A program made the position numbers and the translations under genes. The notes beneath the pieces are model-generated. The model had not been told where the DNA came from. It did no database searches and was given only the letters and a program-made list of their open reading frames with translations. Below are positions 49,772-57,919 of a stretch of 64,000 nucleotides of DNA, piece after piece. This DNA is from Candidatus Deianiraea vastatrix (GTDB lineage: Bacteria > Pseudomonadota > Alphaproteobacteria > Rickettsiales > Deianiraeaceae). Every line of letters starts with the position of its first letter. The first letter of the stretch is position 1. The stretch is taken from NCBI RefSeq assembly GCF_007993655.1, contig NZ_CP029077.1, positions 1,141,154-1,205,153 of the forward strand, given 5' to 3'.

Positions 49772-51559
49772 ATGAAGACTTACTATATTACAACGCCGAT
49801 TTATTATGTAAATGATAAGCCGCATATTGGTCACTGGTATACAACTATTGCAACCGATATTTTATATCGCAATTTTATGCTTTCCGGTTTTGATGCAAGA
49901 ATGCAGACTGGGACGGATGAACATGGGCAAAAAATACAAAAATCCGCCGAAAAAAAAGGAATAAATGAAATGCAGTTTTGCAACGAAGTCTCTGGTGAAT
50001 TTTACAAAATGACAGTGCTTGCAAATTGCGCTTGTAGTTATAAAAATGCTGACATAGCCAATTTTAATGAGTTTGAAAATGCAAAAAACGCACTAAGTAA
50101 CAATAAAGAAGATTTGTTTTCACAAGGGGAAAATTTCATTCGCACAAGCGAGGGTAGAGATAAAAATACCGGCGAAATTACCGAGCAGTCTTTAAAAGAA
50201 GGCAGGCATGTAAAATTTGTGATAGATTTTTGGAATAAATTACTTGAAAATGGCTTTATATATAAGGGAAAATATGAGGGCTGGTATGCTGTGCGTGATG
50301 AAGCGTTTTATGGTGAAAGTGAGATTGTAAATGGCAAAGCGCCAAGCGGAGCTGAGGTTGAATGGCGTGTTGAAGAGTGCTATTTTTTTAAATTATCTGC
50401 ATTTCAGAAGATATTAATTGCTCTTTTAAATGCAAAAAAAGACATGGTAATGCCGCATGAAAAATATACAGAGGTCTTAGCTTTTATTTCAGGAATGCGA
50501 TTTACAGATGCCCAAAAAGGCGAGTTTAAACCTGATGTTTTAATTGATTTATGCGTCTCTCGCCCAGGTTTAAAATGGGGAATACCGGTACCAAATGAAG
50601 AAAATCAGTCAATTTATGTATGGCTTGATGCACTGACTAATTATATTTCAGCACTTGGTGAAAAAGCCGATAAATACTGGCTAAATCGCAATAATGAATC
50701 TGTGGTTTCTCATATTGTCGGTAAGGATATTTTGCGTTTTCACTGCGTGTATTGGCCTGCTTTTTTACTTGCAAGTGTCATGAAAATAGATGAAATAAAC
50801 AGCATTAATAATCTTGAAATATCCGATATTTACAATAAAATCAAGCCATATCTTAAAATCTTGCCAGATAAAATTTACGCACATGGCTGGTGGACGAATA
50901 ATGGTGAAAAAATCTCAAAATCCCTTGGTAATGTGATAAATCCCGAAGATGAAATATCATATATCGAAAGTCTTGGAGCGCAAAATACACTTGCAGTCGA
51001 TTATTTTCGCTATTTCCTGCTGCGCGCCATGCCTTTTGGTAACGACGGGGACTATTCACGCTCAAAATTAGTACTTACAGTAAATGCAGATTTAGTAAAT
51101 ACAATCGGCAATTTAACGCAACGAACAGTTTCAATGGCGCATAAATATTTAAACTCAGAGGCAGTTATCAAAATTTCGGAAAACGCACGAGAGGCGATTA
51201 AAAAAAGTGTTGATAATTACAGCAAATATGACATTTTAAACGCAATTGAAGAGGCTTTAATGCTTGCTCGCCTTGCAAACGAAACAATCGATAAAACCGC
51301 ACCATGGAAGCTTGCCAAAGATGGAAAAATTGAGGAAATTTCACAGATTTTATCAAGCCTTTTGGGTGATATTTTGTCAATTGCCTCATTATTGCAGCCA
51401 ATTTGCCCTTTTGCATCATCGAAAATTCTGCAAATTTTCAACCAAAAACACGCTAAATATGGCGATATTTTGAATCTTGACGGCGTGAAAATAAATCTTT
51501 TGCAAAGTGATGAAATATTGTTTCCTAGGTTGGTTTTTGAGGAAAATATTAAAAAATAA
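49772..51559 (+). CDS. metG: Methionyl-tRNA synthetase with in-frame insertions
   Basis: Class I synthetase charging tRNA-Met. HIGH motif PHIGHWYTT (18-21), TGTDEHGQK, WYAVRDEAFY, SIYVWLDALTNY, GKDILRFHCVYWPAF, and KMSKS as KISKS (380-384). At 595 residues without a C-terminal dimerisation domain it is about 80 longer than alphaproteobacterial MetG (about 515). The excess falls in two places: about residues 88-145, where NADIANFNEFENAKNALSNN and GRDKNTGEITEQSLKEG flank the FIRTSE strand, and about 336-363, between LASVMK and PDKIYAHGWW. The zinc-knuckle region seems absent, as in the short-form enzymes. Insertions keep frame and all motifs. Confidence 0.93.
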   Translation: MKTYYITTPIYYVNDKPHIGHWYTTIATDILYRNFMLSGFDARMQTGTDEHGQKIQKSAEKKGINEMQFCNEVSGEFYKMTVLANCACSYKNADIANFNEFENAKNALSNNKEDLFSQGENFIRTSEGRDKNTGEITEQSLKEGRHVKFVIDFWNKLLENGFIYKGKYEGWYAVRDEAFYGESEIVNGKAPSGAEVEWRVEECYFFKLSAFQKILIALLNAKKDMVMPHEKYTEVLAFISGMRFTDAQKGEFKPDVLIDLCVSRPGLKWGIPVPNEENQSIYVWLDALTNYISALGEKADKYWLNRNNESVVSHIVGKDILRFHCVYWPAFLLASVMKIDEINSINNLEISDIYNKIKPYLKILPDKIYAHGWWTNNGEKISKSLGNVINPEDEISYIESLGAQNTLAVDYFRYFLLRAMPFGNDGDYSRSKLVLTVNADLVNTIGNLTQRTVSMAHKYLNSEAVIKISENAREAIKKSVDNYSKYDILNAIEEALMLARLANETIDKTAPWKLAKDGKIEEISQILSSLLGDILSIASLLQPICPFASSKILQIFNQKHAKYGDILNLDGVKINLLQSDEILFPRLVFEENIKK

Positions 51560-51619
51560 CCTATTGCAATCGATTTATGAATATTTAGTATCAAGGTGTA
51601 TTATTTTTACAAAAAAAAC

Positions 51620-51648
51620 TTGACTATTATTTTTCTCTAAAGTGAAAT
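51620..51648 (+). promoter_or_regulatory. Promoter for tRNA-Lys
   Basis: TTGACT (51620-51625), 17-bp spacer, TGAAAT (51643-51648), ending 10 bp before the tRNA 5' end. Confidence 0.45.
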
Positions 51649-51658
51649 CAAATGAATT

Positions 51659-51734
51659 GGGCACCTAGCTCAGCTGGTAGAGCAGTTGACTTTTAATCAA
51701 TTGGTCCCGGGTTCGAGTCCCGGGGTGCCCACCA
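51659..51734 (+). tRNA. tRNA-Lys (anticodon TTT)
   Basis: 76 nt; acceptor GGGCACC/GGTGCCC, D-arm AGCTCAGCTGGTAGAGC, anticodon loop CTTTTAA giving TTT, T-arm CGGGTTCGAGTCCCG, encoded CCA. A T-run follows about 10 nt downstream and could end the transcript. Confidence 0.96.
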
Positions 51735-51829
51735 AATTTTCATTTTTTTTGCTTTGATTTAAAAAATAAAATACTTGACTTTTAAAATATTTTATTATTA
51801 TTCTAAGGTAATATTTTTTCTGTTTAGTT

Positions 51830-52453
51830 ATGTCTAAATTAAAATTGATTCTTTTATTTGCTTTATCTGCATCGATTATTGCTTGCTCAGGCAAGGGATC
51901 TTTGGATAAAATTGGTGGACCGTCTTGGATTTTTGATCCATATTCAGTTGCGAAAGATAAAAATGAAGTTGCTGCAGTTGGTATATCCGATCCGACTCAA
52001 GGTGGTGTAAAATTGCAAATTGCACAAGCTGAGGCTGATGCTCTTGGAAATCTTGCATCTCAAATAAAAACAACTGTTGATAAAATTGTTACTGACTCTA
52101 TATCAAAAAATGAAAACATTAAGGCTGGTAAAGATGGTAAGAAAGATGTTGTTGCTAAAGATGAAACAATTGAAAAGAAATTCTCTTCTGTAAACAGTGC
52201 TATAGTTGATAAATTATCTCTTGCTGGTGCTAGAAGAACTGATATATGGCAAGATCCAAAGACTGGAACGCTATATGTTAGAATGGTTATGGATATAGCT
52301 AGAGTTGAAGATCATTTCAAAAAATCTGCTAGAATGTACAAAGCCCTAGAAAATGAAGGTGTTGATAAAAATACTGTAAAGAAATTAACAGATGATATTC
52401 TTGGTGCTAAGCTTCAAAATGAAGTTAAAACTTCACAAGTTGATGCCAAGTAA
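51830..52453 (+). CDS. LPP20-like lipoprotein
   Basis: 207 residues with a lipoprotein signal peptide ending in the lipobox IIAC (Cys19). The mature part begins GGPSWIFDPYSVAKDKNEVAAVGISDP and continues with QIAQAEADALGNLASQIKTTVDK, a pattern like the LPP20 family of outer-membrane lipoproteins of unknown role. TLYVRMVMDI matches the closing strand. It is 5 bp upstream of tatD, so both are co-transcribed. A TTGACT element with AT-rich -10-like sequence lies upstream (51775-51801). Confidence 0.65.
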   Translation: MSKLKLILLFALSASIIACSGKGSLDKIGGPSWIFDPYSVAKDKNEVAAVGISDPTQGGVKLQIAQAEADALGNLASQIKTTVDKIVTDSISKNENIKAGKDGKKDVVAKDETIEKKFSSVNSAIVDKLSLAGARRTDIWQDPKTGTLYVRMVMDIARVEDHFKKSARMYKALENEGVDKNTVKKLTDDILGAKLQNEVKTSQVDAK

Positions 52454-52458
52454 TAAAA

Positions 52459-53229
52459 ATGCTTATTGATACTCATTGCCATCTTGATTATATTATTAGA
52501 GATGGCAGTGACATAGACGATATTATAAATAAATCCTCATTGTCTGGTGTTGATAAAATAATTACAATATCAACCCTAACAGAAAAATTTGATGAAATGA
52601 TTTTACCCATTATTAATAAGTATAGTAATGTTTATTGCTCTATAGGAACACATCCCGATAATGTAGATATTGATACTTTTGATTATGAATTTGCACTTAA
52701 AAAGTGTAATGATTTTAAAAAAATAATATGCATTGGTGAAACGGGTATAGATTTATATAGACCGGATAGTAATCCATCTTTAAAAAATCAAAGATTATCT
52801 TTTGAAAAACACCTTGAACTTGGCAAAAATATAAATTTACCAACTATAGTGCATTCAAGAGCTGCAGAGCAAGAGACTATTGATGTAGTATCTAATTTTA
52901 AATCAAATAAAATTGTAATGCACTGCTTTACAGGTTCCTTAGATTTTGCGCGCAAATGCTTAAATCTTGGAGCATATATATCAATTTCTGGAATAGTGAC
53001 TTTTAAAAATGCTAGTGAAATAAGAGAATTGTTGGATTTTATACCACTTGATAGAATGTTGATAGAAACAGATGCTCCATTTTTGGCGCCAGTTCCATAC
53101 AGAGGTAAGCAGAATCAGCCGGCATTTTTGAAAGATACAGCAATATATATTTCTGAGTATTTGAAGTTGGAATTTGAAAAATTTGCTGAAATTATTACCA
53201 AAAATGTAAATATTTTGTTTAATATATAA
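52459..53229 (+). CDS. tatD: TatD-family metal-dependent DNase
   Basis: 256 residues with the amidohydrolase TIM-barrel metal ligands: LIDTHCHLD at the N-terminus, CIGETGIDLYR, PTIVHSRAAEQET, MHCFTGS and LIETDAPFLAPVPYRG. Family members are 3'-5' DNases/RNases linked to DNA repair and quality control. In this genome it is coupled to the LPP20-like lipoprotein. Which TatD paralogue it is (TatD, YcfH or YjjV) cannot be told; the YcfH-like C-terminus PYRGKQNQPAF is typical of the YcfH/TatD group. Confidence 0.92.
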   Translation: MLIDTHCHLDYIIRDGSDIDDIINKSSLSGVDKIITISTLTEKFDEMILPIINKYSNVYCSIGTHPDNVDIDTFDYEFALKKCNDFKKIICIGETGIDLYRPDSNPSLKNQRLSFEKHLELGKNINLPTIVHSRAAEQETIDVVSNFKSNKIVMHCFTGSLDFARKCLNLGAYISISGIVTFKNASEIRELLDFIPLDRMLIETDAPFLAPVPYRGKQNQPAFLKDTAIYISEYLKLEFEKFAEIITKNVNILFNI

Positions 53230-53261
53230 AATATTTATAGGCTAATATTGTAAATTATTCC

Positions 53262-53289
53262 TTGACTTTCTAAAATAAAGATATATTAT
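53262..53289 (+). promoter_or_regulatory. Sigma70-type promoter for the VirB2-like pilin
   Basis: TTGACT (53262-53267), 16-bp spacer, TATTAT (53284-53289), 21 bp before the ATG at 53311. It gives the pilin and the overlapping prepilin-like gene their own transcript. Confidence 0.6.
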
Positions 53290-53310
53290 TATTTTGAAAA
53301 AAGGCTTTGT

Positions 53311-53787
53311 ATGAAAAATATTTTTGCATTGATTGCTATAATGTGCTTTTGCATTATGTTCACAACAAGTGCAAAATCTGCTATATCTGAGTTAACATCA
53401 GATGAAAGATCTCAAAATGTTAAAGATGCTAGACTTGCCGAAACAAATGACATTGCAAGGGTATTGTGCAATATTGTAAATCAGGTAAAATTTATAACAG
53501 GTCCATTGTTTGGAATTGTTATTGCTGTTGCTGGAATAGGTGTTATACAGGGAAAAGTTCAGCCTTATTTGATTATATGGATTACAATAGCTGGATTTAT
53601 AATATATGGTGCCGCAGTTGTTGTGGAATTTTTATCAATGGGTAAAATAAAAGATGGCTGCTCATGTTATACAAAAGTTCCAAAAATAACATTTATTGAT
53701 GCAAATGGAGTAAAGCAAACAGTAATGCAAGACTTAAAATTAGATAAAAATTGTAATTCTACAGATGCAAATATACCAGTTAACTAG
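53311..53787 (+). CDS. virB2: VirB2/TrbC-type type IV secretion pilin
   Basis: 158 residues: a signal peptide (about 1-24, ending SAKSA), a polar stretch, then two membrane helices (about 59-80 with GPLFGIVIAVAGIGVIQGK, and about 86-108 with IIWITIAGFIIYGAAVVVEF) joined by a short loop, then a soluble tail with Cys residues (CSCYTKV). The two-helix layout with LCNIVNQV before helix 1 matches VirB2 pilins of Rickettsiales (rvhB2). The tail of about 50 residues is longer than in most VirB2. It is separate from other vir genes, as paralogous pilins often are in this order, and overlaps the next gene by 23 bp. Confidence 0.8.
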   Translation: MKNIFALIAIMCFCIMFTTSAKSAISELTSDERSQNVKDARLAETNDIARVLCNIVNQVKFITGPLFGIVIAVAGIGVIQGKVQPYLIIWITIAGFIIYGAAVVVEFLSMGKIKDGCSCYTKVPKITFIDANGVKQTVMQDLKLDKNCNSTDANIPVN

Positions 53788-54661
53788 AAATAAAAAGCAC
53801 GCCTTTTCCTCAATTGTTGAAATTACGGTTGTGATAATGATAACTACTGCAATTTCATTAATGGCAATTAATGCTGTAAAATCTTTAGTAAATAGCCATA
53901 CTGTCTATAAAATATCTCAAGAGGCAACAAATATTTTTCAAGCTATTCAAAATTTTAAAAATGCCTATACTGCGTTTCCGGGAGATTTACCATGCGCTGA
54001 TTTATCTAATGGAAAGTTTAGTGGTGGATATTTACAAACAAATTGTAATACCATTATGACGACAACGCCTGCAACAAGTGACGATATATTTACAATGCCA
54101 CTTAGTAGGCATATAAATATATACAAAGCGCAACTTGCTTTTGCTCAAATGGTAAAAGCGGAATTTTTGGATTATGAAATAGATATGAATTATCAACTTC
54201 CTGCAAAGTGCAATGCATTGTCTTCAGCTGGCGGGAAAACTTTGCCGATATCAAGGCCATTGAAAATATCATCTTGGGTTATAGCTTTTGATACATCATC
54301 TTACGTTGTAAATACAGCAAATCAAACTCCTCAAAATAGTGTTGCATATACAAGCGATATATATCCAAATGTCACAAGTAAAATTAAGCTCGTGCTTTTT
54401 AATAATTCAAGTATTGCAAATTGCACAATAGATGTAAATTCGGGAATAGGGGCTGTTTCATCAAGTATTGCATATATGCTTGATTTAAAAATTGATGACG
54501 GCATGCCATCTTCCGCACAGGGTAAAGTTATAGCAGATGCAGCAGCTACAAATAAGTGTAAAACAACTGTGGCTACTGGTGCATCAATCACCTCGTCTCA
54601 ATATCAGGATAACTCCGATAACACGCGAAATAACGCATGTGTACTGACTTTTATACAATAA
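53765..54661 (+). CDS. Prepilin-like protein (type IV pilin / pseudopilin N-terminus)
   Basis: 298 residues. After a short basic leader (QLTRNKKHA) comes FSSIVEITVVIMITTAISLM, a hydrophobic helix with Phe after the likely cleavage point and a Glu, as in prepilins; the Glu is at +6 and not the usual +5. FKNAYTAFPGDLPCADLSNG matches the N-xx-xFPGD motif seen in bacterial prepilin-like proteins. The remainder is a Ser/Thr/Asn-rich exported domain with four or more Cys residues. Its start lies inside the VirB2-like gene (23-bp overlap, different frame), so both are translated from one message. Function uncertain: minor pilin or surface adhesin. Confidence 0.65.
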   Translation: MQIYQLTRNKKHAFSSIVEITVVIMITTAISLMAINAVKSLVNSHTVYKISQEATNIFQAIQNFKNAYTAFPGDLPCADLSNGKFSGGYLQTNCNTIMTTTPATSDDIFTMPLSRHINIYKAQLAFAQMVKAEFLDYEIDMNYQLPAKCNALSSAGGKTLPISRPLKISSWVIAFDTSSYVVNTANQTPQNSVAYTSDIYPNVTSKIKLVLFNNSSIANCTIDVNSGIGAVSSSIAYMLDLKIDDGMPSSAQGKVIADAAATNKCKTTVATGASITSSQYQDNSDNTRNNACVLTFIQ

Positions 54662-54774
54662 GGCATTGAAAAATAAGTGAAAAATATATAAAAAAAATAT
54701 TTTTTTCTTGCAAAATATATTTTTAGGATTTCAAGTTAGATAAAGTTAAACCTATTTTTTGTTTTAGTATTTTT

Positions 54775-55596
54775 ATGCAGTCTTCAAAATCGTTTTTTAG
54801 TGCCTCAAAAATGAGTTCCTTGGTTTTGGCAAATAGAGTTCTCGATAGCGGAAAGTGCGAGGATGTAGTTCATTATCATGGAATATCAAATTACCTTGTT
54901 TCTGATGTAATTGTTGCAACTGCAACTTCTGAGAGACATTGTAAAGCCATTGGTGAGCGTCTTGAGGAAGCTTTAAAGGATAATAATATATCATTTATTA
55001 GCAGCACAAGTTCTTCAGATGTGGCAAATTCTAATGATTGGGTTGTTATTGACTGCGAAAAAGAGTCATTAATGATTCACATAATGACTGAAGAAAAAAG
55101 GGATTATTATAAAATAGATCAATTGATTTCGCAAATGTCAAAAGGTCAAGCTAAGATATCGCAATCACATCAAATTAAGGAGGTTGCAAAGGTGGGAAGC
55201 AAATTACAAAAATCTGCTCCAATTGCAAAAAAAGTAACTAAACCTGTAGCTCAGAAAAAAGCAGTTGCACAAGTTAAAAAAGTTGCACAAAAATCTGCTC
55301 CAATTGCAAAAAAAGTAACTAAACCTGTAGCTCAGAAAAAAGCAGTTGCACAAGTTAAAAAAGTTGCACAAAAATCTGCTCCAATTGCAAAAAAAGTAAC
55401 TAAACCTGTAGCTCAGAAAAAAGCAGTTGCTATCAAGCAAAATGCTAAACCTGTAATTCAAAAGAAAGCGGTTGTAGCTCCAGTGATAAAGAAAATTGCA
55501 AGTGCGAATAATAATCCTATTATTGGTAACAGAATTCAACAAAATTCTAGCGTGCTTTCAAAATTACAAAGTATTATTAATAAAAATAAAATATAA
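54775..55596 (+). CDS. rsfS: Ribosomal silencing factor RsfS with a repetitive Lys/Ala-rich C-terminal tail
   Basis: 273 residues. Residues about 22-128 form an Iojap/RsfS domain: LDSGKCEDVVHYHGISNYLVSD, VIVATATSERHCKAIGERLEEAL, NDWVVIDCEKESLMIHIMTEEKRDYYKI. RsfS binds uL14 and blocks joining of ribosomal subunits when nutrients are scarce. Typical RsfS is 105-130 residues and ends here. This one continues for about 135 residues of a basic tail made of a 27-residue unit (VAQKKAVAQVKKVAQKSAPI with AKKVTKP) repeated nearly three times, then a diverged stretch. The tail resembles histone H1-like KA-rich proteins. A strong terminator follows. Confidence 0.85.
   Translation: MQSSKSFFSASKMSSLVLANRVLDSGKCEDVVHYHGISNYLVSDVIVATATSERHCKAIGERLEEALKDNNISFISSTSSSDVANSNDWVVIDCEKESLMIHIMTEEKRDYYKIDQLISQMSKGQAKISQSHQIKEVAKVGSKLQKSAPIAKKVTKPVAQKKAVAQVKKVAQKSAPIAKKVTKPVAQKKAVAQVKKVAQKSAPIAKKVTKPVAQKKAVAIKQNAKPVIQKKAVVAPVIKKIASANNNPIIGNRIQQNSSVLSKLQSIINKNKI
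55207..55430 (+). repeat. 81-bp tandem repeat (2.8 copies) in the rsfS tail
   Basis: Units at 55207-55287, 55288-55368 and a partial one at 55369-55430, nearly identical at DNA level. Near-perfect DNA identity between units indicates recent expansion or gene conversion. The period of 27 codons keeps frame. Confidence 0.95.
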
Positions 55597-55621
55597 TATA
55601 TTGTTATAGATAATATTTATT

Positions 55622-55657
55622 TGCCCATTATAGAGATATAGTGGGCATTTTGTTTTT
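55622..55657 (+). terminator. Intrinsic terminator after rsfS
   Basis: TGCCCA (55622-55627) pairs with TGGGCA (55642-55647), extended inward by TATA/TATA after one mismatch, and is followed by TTTTGTTTTT. It could also serve the tRNA-Met transcript arriving on the minus strand. Confidence 0.75.
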
Positions 55658-55713
55658 ATAACCCTTAAATAATATGCCAGTAAAACAGAATAGAAAAACC
55701 AAAATAGCAAAGC

Positions 55714-55789
55714 TGGTGGGTCTGGTCGGGATTGAACCGACGACCAAAACATTATGAGTGTTCTGCTCTAACCACTGAGCTACAGACCC
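55714..55789 (-). tRNA. tRNA with anticodon CAT (Met, or Ile2 if lysidine-modified)
   Basis: 76 nt; acceptor GGGTCTG/CAGACCC, D-arm GCTC...GAGC, anticodon stem GAACA/TGTTT with loop CTCATAA (anticodon CAT), T-arm GTCGGTTCAATCCCGAC, encoded CCA. The first pair is G-C, so it is not the initiator. Elongator Met is most likely; tRNA-Ile2 is the alternative and cannot be excluded from sequence. Confidence 0.9.
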
Positions 55790-55884
55790 AAGGCACTTAT
55801 AATAAGAGTGAAAATAATAGTCAAGAAAAAATTAAATTGTAAAGACTTATAGTGCAATATTTCTTTAGATCGTTTGGAATATTT

Positions 55885-56193
55885 TTATTTCTTTTTTCTT
55901 AAATATGTTCTATAAAATAATGTCCACAAGACACAAATTTGAATAGAAAATGCACTAATATTTAAATAAAACTGTGCCGTATTTGTTGTTACATGTCCAA
56001 ATGCTGCATAGGATATGCTAGTTACAACAAAACAAAGATAAATAATAACTTCTATCTTTTGCAAGCCTCTTGACCGTAAAATGTACGCACCTTCTAGTAT
56101 AAGGCCAAAATTCATAAATGCATCACCGATAATTATCATCCACTCGGGATCAGAAAACCAGTGAGATATACCATGTAAAATAGATTCGTACAT
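55885..56193 (-). CDS. Small integral membrane protein of unknown function
   Basis: 102 residues with three hydrophobic segments (about 18-38, 46-66 and 72-92), a basic C-terminus (RTYLRKKK) and a periplasmic-looking N-terminus. GDAFMNFGLILEGAYILRSRGLQKIEVIIYL suggests a small helical bundle, reminiscent of PQ-loop or lipid-flippase fragments, without a clear match. A TTGACT element lies upstream on the minus strand. It stands alone. Confidence 0.55.
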   Translation of the reverse strand: MYESILHGISHWFSDPEWMIIIGDAFMNFGLILEGAYILRSRGLQKIEVIIYLCFVVTSISYAAFGHVTTNTAQFYLNISAFSIQICVLWTLFYRTYLRKKK

Positions 56194-56309
56194 CTTTTTT
56201 TTTAAAATTAAGAATTAAAGATGAAGTAAAAAAATATAAGTCAAGTTTTTTTATGATAATTAAATTATTATTTATTTGAGTAATTTAATGAATGAATAAA
56301 TTTAGATTA

Positions 56310-57797
56310 TTATTGAGCTTTACCGTATATTTCATTTTTTTTATTTGCAATTTTTTCTTTTAAATAATCTGGGTTAATATTTATTTCGGAATTGCTAAAA
56401 ACTAAGATAATTGGCCTTGTATCATCATTAATTAGTTGTTTTGAAAACTCATTTACATCATCAAGTGAAATATTCTCAAATATTGCAAAATCTTCTTTTT
56501 TTGTAAAATAATGAATGTTGTGCATTGTTTTTTCTTGGTTACGAAATGCTTTACGCATTGATGTAGTATAGTTATTTTGCTTTTCTGCATCAATAATATA
56601 TGAAGGTTTTGCGGAATTATAGTGTTCATTAAAAAGATCTTGTGGAATATTATTTATGGAGTCTATAAACTCGTCAACCATTATTTTATATACTTTTTCT
56701 GCACTTTCAGCAGATGTATTAACATTTACACAATAAAATCCAAGATTATTTGGGTAAAATGTTGGATCGCAATAAGATCCATATATTAAACCATTTTCCT
56801 CTCTCATTTTCTTAAAAAATATTGATCTTGAGCCACCTTGGCAAACAATATTACTAAAAATTGATGAAACATGATATAATTTTGTTTTCTTATTTTGCAA
56901 TTCTTTACTAAAATTATTAGCATTAAAACATATTGCAATTATAATACCATTATACTTGAGATCTTTTTTAAATGCGTATGGTAATTTTTGATAATTAAAT
57001 ACTGGCTCTTCTTTTGTATTGTTGATCTTGCCTTTGTCAATATTTTGTGAATTTTCTTCTACTAATTTTACAATGTCTTTGTGTTTAATGTTTCCAGCTG
57101 ATACAGAAACTACAATATTACTGCCTGTATATTTTTGTTTCATGAAATTTTGTAATTTCTCAAGTGTTGCATTTTTTATTACGTCCTCTATACCTATTGG
57201 AACATGGGAAAAGCCACTTTCTGGATTAAATAAAGCCTCATTTGCAAATTGTGCGAATCTACTATAATGTGAATTTTCCCATCTTCTATATTCTTCTAAA
57301 ATTACTTTTATTTCTTTATCAAAATCTTCATCTTTGATATAAAAATTTTGTAGCATATCAAAATATATTTTAATTGTTTCGTTTAAATCTTCATTCATTT
57401 GTTGTGAATAGTATAAAACATTAAGATATGAAGTTTCTGCATTTTGATAGCCACCTCTTGAGAGTTTAAAAGATATTTCATCTGCATTTCTTGTTTTTGT
57501 GCCTTTAAATAACAAATGCTCAAGTATATGAGCATATCCATAATTTTCTGCATCTTCGTATATAGAGCCACCTCTAATGCCTATAACTATTCCAGCTAAT
57601 TTAGAGTTATTGTTTTCAGTTATAACTGTTATTCCATTTTTTAAGATAGTTTTTTTTACTTTATTGTAATTGTTGATAAAAAACATTACACTGTAATATG
57701 ATATTATTGCTAGAATTAATAAGCTAAAAAATCTGATATAATTAAATTTTCTTAACATTTTATGATAATAATTGATGTAAGTAAAGGACTTACTCAT
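56310..57797 (-). CDS. M16-family zinc metallopeptidase (processing-peptidase-like)
   Basis: 495 residues with an N-terminal membrane anchor (about 25-45, FFSLLILAIISYYSVMFFIN). The inverted zinc motif is HILEHLLFKGT (HxxEH), with the downstream Glu ligand in the NAETSYLNVLYYSQQ region. Second-half features (FSHVPIGIEDVIKNAT and YGSYCDPTFYPNNLGFYCV) are typical of M16B peptidases, related to mitochondrial processing peptidase and to bacterial PqqL-type enzymes. The anchor suggests action in the periplasm. The first ATG (57797) gives a basic leader; the in-frame ATG at 57758 is an alternative start. Substrate unknown. Confidence 0.85.
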   Translation of the reverse strand: MSKSFTYINYYHKMLRKFNYIRFFSLLILAIISYYSVMFFINNYNKVKKTILKNGITVITENNNSKLAGIVIGIRGGSIYEDAENYGYAHILEHLLFKGTKTRNADEISFKLSRGGYQNAETSYLNVLYYSQQMNEDLNETIKIYFDMLQNFYIKDEDFDKEIKVILEEYRRWENSHYSRFAQFANEALFNPESGFSHVPIGIEDVIKNATLEKLQNFMKQKYTGSNIVVSVSAGNIKHKDIVKLVEENSQNIDKGKINNTKEEPVFNYQKLPYAFKKDLKYNGIIIAICFNANNFSKELQNKKTKLYHVSSIFSNIVCQGGSRSIFFKKMREENGLIYGSYCDPTFYPNNLGFYCVNVNTSAESAEKVYKIMVDEFIDSINNIPQDLFNEHYNSAKPSYIIDAEKQNNYTTSMRKAFRNQEKTMHNIHYFTKKEDFAIFENISLDDVNEFSKQLINDDTRPIILVFSNSEININPDYLKEKIANKKNEIYGKAQ

Positions 57798-57919
57798 AAA
57801 ATAAAAGTCAAAATATTTTTTTATATAAAAAATTAATGAAATTTAGATAATATATAACTATTAAAAATAATTTGCGTTTTATTTTTTTTATGTTAGAAAA
57901 TATTAACTTTTATTGTATA

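Noticed and set aside
51697..51894. Minus-strand 65-residue frame ending LVGTPGLEPGTN
   Set aside because: This is the well-known spurious peptide from reading a tRNA 3' half antisense; it overlaps tRNA-Lys.
55207..55430. Possible CRISPR or regulatory repeat array
   Set aside because: Units are 81 bp, abut without spacers and are in frame within a coding sequence.
55204..55542. Minus-strand 112-residue frame with repeated units
   Set aside because: It is the shadow of the 81-bp coding repeat in rsfS; the plus-strand frame includes a recognisable RsfS domain.
55564..55752. Minus-strand 62-residue frame
   Set aside because: It overlaps the rsfS terminator and the tRNA-Met gene, so it is not a protein gene.
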